64,000 bases of DNA from Clostridiales bacterium (GTDB taxonomy: Bacteria > Bacillota > Clostridia > Oscillospirales > Oscillospiraceae), in NCBI GenBank assembly GCA_025757645.1, contig CP107216.1:681501-745500 (forward strand), written 5' to 3'. The notes below the pieces were generated by a model that did not search any database, was not told the origin of the DNA, and was given only the letters and a program-made list of their open reading frames with translations. Positions within the stretch are counted from its first letter, which is position 1, and the number at the start of each line of letters is the position of its first letter. Below, one piece after another: positions 57,330-64,000 of this stretch. Position numbers and translations under genes: made by a program.

Positions 57330-58871
57330 ATGTCGTTACCAATAGCACTCGGTTGTATCATCGCAGCGCTTGTGGTTGGTTGTATCCTTGGCGGACTTTA
57401 CCGCAAAAAGGTCTCGGAGCGCGAGATTGGCAGTGCGGAAGAGAAGGCCAAGCAGATCATAAATGATGCCTATAAGAGTGCCGAGAGCAAGCGGCGCGAG
57501 ACCCTGCTCGAGGCCAAGGAAGAGATCCACAAGAGCCGGACGGAGTACGAACGCGAGGTCAAGGAACGCCGCGCGGAGCTGCAGAAGCAGGAGCGCCGCC
57601 TCCAGCAGAAGGAGGAGACCCTCGACCGCAAAACGGACACGCTCGACAAAAAGACGGACGCCCTCAACCAGAAGATCGCCGCGATCGACACCAAGCAGAA
57701 TGAGATCAATCAGCTCAAAAAGACCCAGATGGAGCTGCTCGAGAAGATCTCCGGCTATACGGTCGAGGAGGCCAAGGCCTTCCTCATCAACAGCCTGAAG
57801 GACGACGTCGTGCATGAGCAGGCGCTCATGGTCAAGGAGGTCGAGGCCCAGTACAAGGATGAGGCCGATACCCGCGCCCGCGAGATCATCGCCACCGCCA
57901 TCCAGCGCTGCGCCGCCGACCATGCCAGCGAAGTGACCGTGTCGGTCGTGCCGCTGCCGAACGACGAGATGAAGGGCCGCATCATCGGCCGCGAGGGCCG
58001 CAACATCCGCGCCATCGAGACGCTCACCGGCTGCGACCTCATCATCGACGACACGCCCGAGGCCATCACGCTCTCGAGCTTCGACCCCGTGCGGCGCGAA
58101 GTCGCGCGCATCGCGCTCGAAAAGCTCATTCAGGACGGCCGCATTCACCCCGCCCGCATCGAGGAAATGGTCGCCAAGGCCCAGAAGGAGGTCAACGCCA
58201 CCATCAAGGCCGAGGGCGAGCGCGCCGTTTTCGAGACGAACATCCACGGCCTGCATCCCGAGCTTATCAAGCTGCTCGGCCGCATGAAGTACCGCACCAG
58301 TTACGGCCAGAATGTGCTCAACCACTCCATCGAGGTTTCGCACATTGCCGGCCTGCTCGCTGCCGAGCTTGGCGTCGACGTGGCCACCGCCAAGCGCGCC
58401 GGCCTCCTGCACGATATCGGCAAGGCCATCGACCACGAGGTCGAGGGCAGCCACGTGACCATCGGCGTCAACATCGCCCGCAAGTACAAGGAGTCGGAGG
58501 AAGTCATCCACGCCATCGAGGCCCACCACGGCGACGTGGAGGCCCACACCGTCGTCGCCTGCCTCGTTCAGGCGGCCGACGCCATCTCCGCTGCGCGCCC
58601 CGGCGCCCGGCGCGAGAACATCGAGAACTATGTCAAGCGTCTCGAAAAGCTCGAGGAAGTCACCAAGAGCTTCCCCGGCATCGCCAACTGCTTTGCCATT
58701 CAGGCCGGCCGCGAGATCCGCATCATGGTCAAGCCCGAGGAGGTCTCGGAGGATCAGATGGTGCTGCTCGCGCGCGACATCGCCAAGAAGATCGAGGACG
58801 AGCTGACCTACCCCGGCCAGATCAAGGTCAATCTCCTGCGCGAGACCAAGGCCATCGACTACGCGAAGTAA
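57330..58871 (+). CDS. rny: Ribonuclease Y
   Basis: 513 aa membrane-anchored endoribonuclease that initiates mRNA decay. An N-terminal hydrophobic anchor (residues 3-24) is followed by a ~150-residue charged coiled coil, a KH domain (GRIIGREGRNIRAIETLTG, about 215-233) and an HD phosphohydrolase domain (GLLHDIGKAID about 358-368; IEAHHGDVEAH later). GGAGG is 13 nt upstream, slightly long. The 5' UTR carries a terminator-like hairpin. Confidence 0.97.
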   Translation: MSLPIALGCIIAALVVGCILGGLYRKKVSEREIGSAEEKAKQIINDAYKSAESKRRETLLEAKEEIHKSRTEYEREVKERRAELQKQERRLQQKEETLDRKTDTLDKKTDALNQKIAAIDTKQNEINQLKKTQMELLEKISGYTVEEAKAFLINSLKDDVVHEQALMVKEVEAQYKDEADTRAREIIATAIQRCAADHASEVTVSVVPLPNDEMKGRIIGREGRNIRAIETLTGCDLIIDDTPEAITLSSFDPVRREVARIALEKLIQDGRIHPARIEEMVAKAQKEVNATIKAEGERAVFETNIHGLHPELIKLLGRMKYRTSYGQNVLNHSIEVSHIAGLLAAELGVDVATAKRAGLLHDIGKAIDHEVEGSHVTIGVNIARKYKESEEVIHAIEAHHGDVEAHTVVACLVQAADAISAARPGARRENIENYVKRLEKLEEVTKSFPGIANCFAIQAGREIRIMVKPEEVSEDQMVLLARDIAKKIEDELTYPGQIKVNLLRETKAIDYAK

Positions 58872-58889
58872 ACCAGATCCCGAATCCCC

Positions 58890-58917
58890 AACGCCCGCCG
58901 GATATCCGGCGGGCGTT
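58890..58917 (+). terminator. Hairpin after rny
   Basis: Perfect palindrome AACGCCCGCCGGAT/ATCCGGCGGGCGTT 18 nt past the stop; the tail has few T residues, so termination efficiency is uncertain. Confidence 0.55.
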
Positions 58918-59024
58918 CGTGCATTTGCTGCCTTTTGGCGGCGGTGGGCGCAAGTGCCGGTTTCCCAACAGATGCATCAAAAAATCCATAAAAAACGAAT
59001 CTGTTACAAAAAGGAAAGAAATAC

Positions 59025-59054
59025 TTGACAAAAACGGTCGATTTATGGTAATAT
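59025..59054 (+). promoter_or_regulatory. Strong promoter of the 34-residue peptide gene
   Basis: TTGACA (59025-59030), 18-nt spacer, TAATAT (59049-59054), in an A-rich upstream context resembling an UP element. Confidence 0.8.
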
Positions 59055-59106
59055 TTTTCTGGAACTGATAAAAATTGTTCAAAAACACGAAAGGAGAGTA
59101 AAATTC

Positions 59107-59211
59107 ATGATTTGGGATTGCCCGTTTTGCTTCCTCGGATGGCTGCATGATCAGTGGGGCTGGGACCACGAAATGGCCGAGAAGTTCAGATCCATGTGCC
59201 CGAACAAGTAA
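59107..59211 (+). CDS. 34-residue Cys/Trp-rich peptide of unknown family
   Basis: The peptide begins MIWDCPFCFLGWLHDQW and ends SMCPNK, with Cys5, Cys8 and Cys31, four Trp (3, 12, 17, 19) and a charged middle (DHEMAEKFR). The C-x2-C plus a distal Cys could bind metal or form a disulfide. AAAGGAG is 10 nt upstream, a strong promoter lies 50 nt upstream and a strong terminator follows, so it is an independent gene and not noise. No modification or export genes adjoin, so a RiPP precursor is not favoured. Function unknown. Confidence 0.72.
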   Translation: MIWDCPFCFLGWLHDQWGWDHEMAEKFRSMCPNK

Positions 59212-59280
59212 TTCATTTTTTGTGTGCTGTTAACCGGTAGCACGCTGTCAGCCCGCCCGGGGCTGAGCCAACCTTACGAG

Positions 59281-59312
59281 GCCTGACGCTTTGCGTCAGG
59301 CTTTGTTTTTTT
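59281..59312 (+). terminator. Terminator of the peptide gene
   Basis: GCCTGACGC-TTT-GCGTCAGGC followed by TTTGTTTTTTT. A smaller AGCCC/GGGCT hairpin lies between stop and terminator. Confidence 0.92.
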
Positions 59313-59319
59313 GCCCGGT

Positions 59320-59348
59320 TTGACAGCCCGCGCGCGGGTGTGTAGAAT
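59320..59348 (+). promoter_or_regulatory. Promoter of the downstream membrane protein gene
   Basis: TTGACA (59320-59325), 17-nt spacer, TAGAAT (59343-59348). Confidence 0.75.
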
Positions 59349-59385
59349 GGGCGCAGAGACCGAAACGGACGGGCGGGGAGATGCG

Positions 59386-59943
59386 ATGAAGCAAAAGTGG
59401 CATAAACTCTATGACAATACTGCGACTTACTATATATTTGGCATAGTCATGCTGATATTCGGGTCATTAACGGCGCTGAACATTTGGATATACAGGGAAT
59501 GCAATGTTGTTTCAGAAAAAATCGCACTTATGCTTATATTAGATGTTCCAGGGGCAGCATTTTTCATCTTGGCGAATAAGCCGCAGGCATTCAGTCGATT
59601 TTTAACGCGCTGCAGCTTTGATGCCGAAGGCATCCATTGCCGGAGCCCGCGTTGGGGGCGCTTTACGCTTCGGTGGGATGAAATTCGTACATATGGCTTT
59701 GGCGTGAATTCATTTTCGTACATGTCTGCATCATTTTTGCATTTCTCACGGAACGAGGTGGAGTATGTGCCGAAAAACGGCATGGAGCTGCTGCGGATCG
59801 GCCGTGACCGGATCATTTTTCAGTATCGGGAGTCCATCTGGGCGGCGCTGACGGAGTATATGCCGAAGGACATGATCAAGCGGCTGGACGATGTGATCCG
59901 CAATGAACGCGGCGGGCATTTCCGGCGCAGGCCCGGCGCGTGA
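59386..59943 (+). CDS. Two-helix membrane protein of unknown function
   Basis: 185 aa, start MKQKWHKLYDNTATYYIF with GGGGAG upstream. Two hydrophobic helices (about 15-35 and 50-68) precede a cytoplasmic domain with alternating beta segments (FDAEGIHCRSPRWGRFTLRWDEIRTYGF, VEYVPKNGMELLRIGRDRIIFQYR), a layout seen in PH-like bacterial membrane proteins. Codon use is AT-richer in the first half than in neighbours. Family not recognised. Confidence 0.7.
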   Translation: MKQKWHKLYDNTATYYIFGIVMLIFGSLTALNIWIYRECNVVSEKIALMLILDVPGAAFFILANKPQAFSRFLTRCSFDAEGIHCRSPRWGRFTLRWDEIRTYGFGVNSFSYMSASFLHFSRNEVEYVPKNGMELLRIGRDRIIFQYRESIWAALTEYMPKDMIKRLDDVIRNERGGHFRRRPGA

Positions 59944-59988
59944 GCGGGCGAGCCTGCTGCACCGTGGATAGAGAAGAAAGCAGACAGC

Positions 59989-60022
59989 AAAAAATCCGGC
60001 GCCCGCATCGCGGGCGCCGGAT
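59989..60022 (-). terminator. groESL terminator
   Basis: ATCCGGCGCCCGC/GCGGGCGCCGGAT 13-bp stem; on the minus strand followed by six U residues. Confidence 0.9.
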
Positions 60023-60059
60023 CTTGCTTTGTCTGTTGTTTTGCAGGGGCAGGGGGGAA

Positions 60060-61688
<1,629 letters not shown>

Positions 61689-61720
61689 AATGATAGCCTC
61701 CTAAAATCAAAGCGGTTGGA

Positions 61721-62005
61721 TTACTCGACGACAGCCAGAATGTCGCCCTGACGCACGATGGAATATTCCTCGCCGTCCACTTTCACGGTGGTGCCGGAGT
61801 ACTTGCCGACGATCACGCGGTCGCCCGCGGCCACGGTCATCTTCACTTCGTTGCCGTCCACCATGCCGCCCGGGCCGACTTCGACGACCTCGAACATCTC
61901 GGGCTTCTCCTGCGCGGATGCTGCCAGGATCAGGCCGCTCTTGGTCTTTTCCTCTGCCTTGAACTGCTTGAGGATCACACGGTCTGCCAACGGTTTGAGT
62001 TTCAT
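61721..62005 (-). CDS. groS: Co-chaperonin GroES
   Basis: 94 aa, MKLKPLADRVILKQFKAEE start. The mobile loop (KTKSGLILAASAQEKP), VVEVGPGGMVDGNEV and EEYSIVRQGDILAVVE are canonical. Followed after 32 nt by groEL. Confidence 0.98.
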   Translation of the reverse strand: MKLKPLADRVILKQFKAEEKTKSGLILAASAQEKPEMFEVVEVGPGGMVDGNEVKMTVAAGDRVIVGKYSGTTVKVDGEEYSIVRQGDILAVVE

Positions 62006-62041
62006 AATCTATATGCCTCCTAATATTGAATACAAAAAAGC

Positions 62042-62080
62042 GATGCGTTAGCACTCAATTCCTCGGAGTGCTAACGCATC
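62042..62080. promoter_or_regulatory. CIRCE element (HrcA operator), extended arms
   Basis: TTAGCACTC-N9-GAGTGCTAA (62048-62074) matches CIRCE exactly, and complementarity extends to 15 bp per arm (GATGCGTTAGCACTC and its complement). It lies in the groES 5' region immediately downstream of the -10 element, the classic HrcA repression site. Confidence 0.96.
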
Positions 62081-62082
62081 AT

Positions 62083-62110
62083 ACTATACCACAATTTTTC
62101 GGATTATCAA
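62083..62110 (-). promoter_or_regulatory. groESL promoter
   Basis: Minus strand TTGATA (62105-62110), 16-nt spacer, TATAGT (62083-62088), directly before CIRCE. Confidence 0.75.
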
Positions 62111-62158
62111 GCCCCTGGCGAAATTTTTTTGTAAACGTTTTGTGACCGCGTTTTTTCG

Positions 62159-63091
62159 TCAGGCGTGGACAAATTCGCGCGTCTCGTGGCCGCCCGTGGT
62201 CTCGGGGTGGAAGAAGGCCATGTTCGCCGGCACGAGGAAGTTCACGCCGCCGGGGATGAGGTCGAAGTTTACGTGCTTGCTCCAGAGCGCCTCACCGTCG
62301 ATGTTCACGACGAGATCCTGCTCGCTGTCGATCTCAAGATGACCGCCCTCGAGATGGGTGATGAATTTTTCCAACTCACGGTAGCGGCCCTTGGCGTACT
62401 TGCCGACGAGCCGGATGAACTGCAGGCGCGACACGTCGCGCACGACGAGAAACTCCAGCTTGCCGTTATCTGGCCGGGAGTCGGTGATGGGGTTGAAGCC
62501 GCCGCCGTAGAACCGGCCATTGCACGCGCAGATGAGCGACGTGCCTCCGCTGTAGTCCATGCCGCAGCCGCGCACGGTCAGCGGCTGGGCGATGCCCTTG
62601 AAGAGGTTGGCCACGACGGACAGCACATAGCTGTCGTGATATTGGTGCACCTCGGTGCCAATGCGCGCGTCGATGCCGACGGAGCAGATGTTGACCGCGT
62701 AGCGCCCGCAGCACTCCATCACGTCGAGCGGACGCACTTCGCCGCGCACGAGATCGCTCAGGTCGAAAAAGCGGTCCTTTTCCTCGCCGAACATTTTGAT
62801 GAAGTCGTTGCCCGTGCCGCAGGGGAAGTGGGTCACGGCGACGTTATCGTGCCCGACGGCGCCGTTGACGCACTCGTTGAGCGTGCCGTCGCCGCCGCAG
62901 GCATATACCCGCAGCTCCTCGCCGGAAGCGGCCTCGGCCTTGATCTTCGCGCACGCATCCATGGGCGCGGTCGTGATGTAGACCTCATAGGCGTCCGCGC
63001 TGCCCTCGAGCGCGAGGCGCGCCTGCTCGGCCACGTATTCATGCCGGTCCTTGCCGCCGGCGACGGGGTTGACGATGAACAGATGTTTCAT
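62159..63091 (-). CDS. Diacylglycerol kinase-family lipid kinase (DgkB/YegS type)
   Basis: 310 aa. MKHLFIVNPVAGGKDRHEYV, the nucleotide-site CGGDGTLNECVNG (GGDGT), HFPCGTGNDF and a C-terminal beta domain (GGGFNPITDSRPDNGKLEFLVVRDVSRL, DLVVNIDGEAL) define the DAGK_cat family. Phosphorylates diacylglycerol or a related lipid. The chosen ATG is the natural family start; ~80 residues of upstream frame are rejected as non-homologous. Confidence 0.92.
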   Translation of the reverse strand: MKHLFIVNPVAGGKDRHEYVAEQARLALEGSADAYEVYITTAPMDACAKIKAEAASGEELRVYACGGDGTLNECVNGAVGHDNVAVTHFPCGTGNDFIKMFGEEKDRFFDLSDLVRGEVRPLDVMECCGRYAVNICSVGIDARIGTEVHQYHDSYVLSVVANLFKGIAQPLTVRGCGMDYSGGTSLICACNGRFYGGGFNPITDSRPDNGKLEFLVVRDVSRLQFIRLVGKYAKGRYRELEKFITHLEGGHLEIDSEQDLVVNIDGEALWSKHVNFDLIPGGVNFLVPANMAFFHPETTGGHETREFVHA

Positions 63092-63233
63092 AGCTCCATT
63101 CCTGCACTTTCGACAAAATAATACCATTACTATACCCCGGTCGGCGGGGACGCGCAAGAGGGGAATCGTGAATATTTGCGATTTTTTAACTACCGGTGTG
63201 AAATATATGCGGCCGTGCGTCGGATATGCGGCT

Positions 63234-64000
63234 TCACACGTCTTTCGTGTACTGGAACAGGTCACAGCGGAGCGTGCCGTTGTAGAGCTTGCGCTTCTTG
63301 TCTGCCGGGCGGCCGAACGCGCGCTCAAACTCCGTGTGCGAGCTCAGCAGGTAGAGCCGCCAGTGCTCCGTTTTGGCATAGGCCGCGCCGAAGGCGGTGT
63401 AGAGCGCCTCGGCCTCGCGCTTTTCCATCAGGCGCTCGCCGTAGGGCGGATTCGTGACGATAACGCCGCGGTCGGTCGTGCGGTCAAATTCCCGCGCGTC
63501 CGCCACCGCGAAGGTGATGCAGTCGTCCACGCCGGCGCGGCGGGCATTGTCGCGCGCCATGGCGACGGCGCGGGGGTCGATATCCGAGGCAAAGATGTGA
63601 TACTCGCCGTGAAACTCGCGTGCGCGCGCTTCCTCGCGCGCCTGCGGCCAGACCCCGGCCGGCAGCCACGCCCACTGCATGGCCGCAAAGTCGCGGCTCA
63701 GCCCCGGTGCGCGGCCCTTGGCGGCCAGCGCCGCCTCGATGGCGATGGTGCCGCTGCCGCAAAACGGGTCGCAGAAATCGCCCCGGCCGCGGTAGCCCGC
63801 GATGTCCACGAGCGCGGCGGCCAGCGTCTCGCGCAGGGGCGCGGCCACGTGCGCCGGACGGTAGCCGCGCTTGTGCAGCGGCGTGCCGGTCGTGTCGAGA
63901 TAGAGCGTGGCCGTGTCGTGCACGAGCGAGAACTGGATCTGGTACAGCGCGCCGGTCTCGGCAAACCACGTCACATGATAGCGCTGCTTGAGCGACTCGA
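63234..64000 (-). CDS. THUMP-type class I SAM-dependent RNA methyltransferase (partial)
   Basis: C-terminal ~255 codons; the frame stays open to the window edge, so the N-terminus is missing. Visible are LDTTGTPLHKRGYRPAHVAAPLRETLAAAL (LhKRGYR), the SAM-binding DPFCGSGTIAIEAAL, and the catalytic VTNPPYGERL (N-P-P-Y). This is the RlmL-N/YpsC (PF01170) family that makes m2G in 23S rRNA or a tRNA; the usual N-terminal THUMP domain would lie outside the window. Confidence 0.88.
   Translation of the reverse strand, partial: ESLKQRYHVTWFAETGALYQIQFSLVHDTATLYLDTTGTPLHKRGYRPAHVAAPLRETLAAALVDIAGYRGRGDFCDPFCGSGTIAIEAALAAKGRAPGLSRDFAAMQWAWLPAGVWPQAREEARAREFHGEYHIFASDIDPRAVAMARDNARRAGVDDCITFAVADAREFDRTTDRGVIVTNPPYGERLMEKREAEALYTAFGAAYAKTEHWRLYLLSSHTEFERAFGRPADKKRKLYNGTLRCDLFQYTKDV

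Noticed and set aside
59107..59211. RiPP precursor interpretation of the 34-residue peptide
   Set aside because: No maturase, protease or transporter is adjacent, and Trp/Cys are spread over the whole peptide without a leader/core split.

Overview
The window is about 62% G+C by eye, tightly packed, with strong Shine-Dalgarno sites and many ATGA stop/start overlaps. Gene content points to an anaerobic, non-respiring member of the Clostridia, most plausibly Oscillospirales (an Oscillibacter/Dysosmobacter/Lawsonibacter-like gut bacterium). The evidence is a clostridial-order rnfCDGEAB operon, AddAB, RNase Y, a short ProS with a C-terminal zinc-type Cys cluster, a CIRCE-controlled groESL, a THF riboswitch before an ECF S component, and 2-hydroxyacyl-CoA dehydratase-type proteins. 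The species assignment is inference. No insertion sequence, prophage, tRNA, rRNA or CRISPR array was seen.

Layout. 1-5000: arginine operon argC-J-B-D-F (minus; argF runs off the left edge) behind a promoter overlapped by an ARG-box-like site. 5.1-6.9 kb: Na/Pi cotransporter with a PhoU tail. 7.1-8.6 kb: a cyclodeaminase-like protein, then folT under a THF riboswitch. 9.0-15.7 kb (minus): five-gene flavoprotein/kinase operon (GlpA-like with [2Fe-2S], FAD oxidoreductase, DUF1667, FGGY kinase, alkyl-DHAP-synthase-like flavoenzyme), divergent from a TetR regulator. 16.6-19.8 kb: two 2-hydroxyacyl-CoA dehydratase-family proteins plus a 59-residue membrane protein. 20.2-27.4 kb: rpmE, addB-addA. 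27.6-32.4 kb: tiny hydrophobic peptide, membrane mannosyltransferase-like protein, aconitase-X pair, EamA transporter with a hairpin leader. 32.4-36.2 kb: phosphatase-GNAT fusion, YgiQ radical SAM, DUF1294, DUF3783. 36.3-40.5 kb: GT4-CsaB fusion, a PurN-like protein without its catalytic residues, ACT/PheB protein, YdcZ-like transporter. 40.5-42.3 kb: repeat-bearing membrane proteins. 42.4-45.6 kb: proS and a GH2 glycosidase. 45.9-51.0 kb: Rnf complex. 51.2-53.6 kb: FliB-like protein, a small membrane protein with two H-x13-H helices, acetyltransferase, DUF6440. 53.7-57.1 kb: DUF4015, rpiB, protein O-mannosyltransferase. 57.3-59.9 kb: rny, a 34-residue Cys/Trp-rich peptide gene with its own promoter and terminator, a membrane protein. 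60.0-64.0 kb: groESL, diacylglycerol-kinase-like lipid kinase, and a truncated THUMP-type RNA methyltransferase.

How it fits together. Rnf couples reduced ferredoxin to NAD+ and an ion gradient, which suits a fermenter using dehydratase-type radical chemistry. CsaB, PMT and the membrane mannosyltransferase suggest a decorated Gram-positive-type envelope. The most unusual items are the 34-residue peptide transcript, the putative di-heme-b-like small membrane protein, the catalytically stripped PurN homolog, the AGPS-like five-gene operon, and structured repeats in several intergenic regions.
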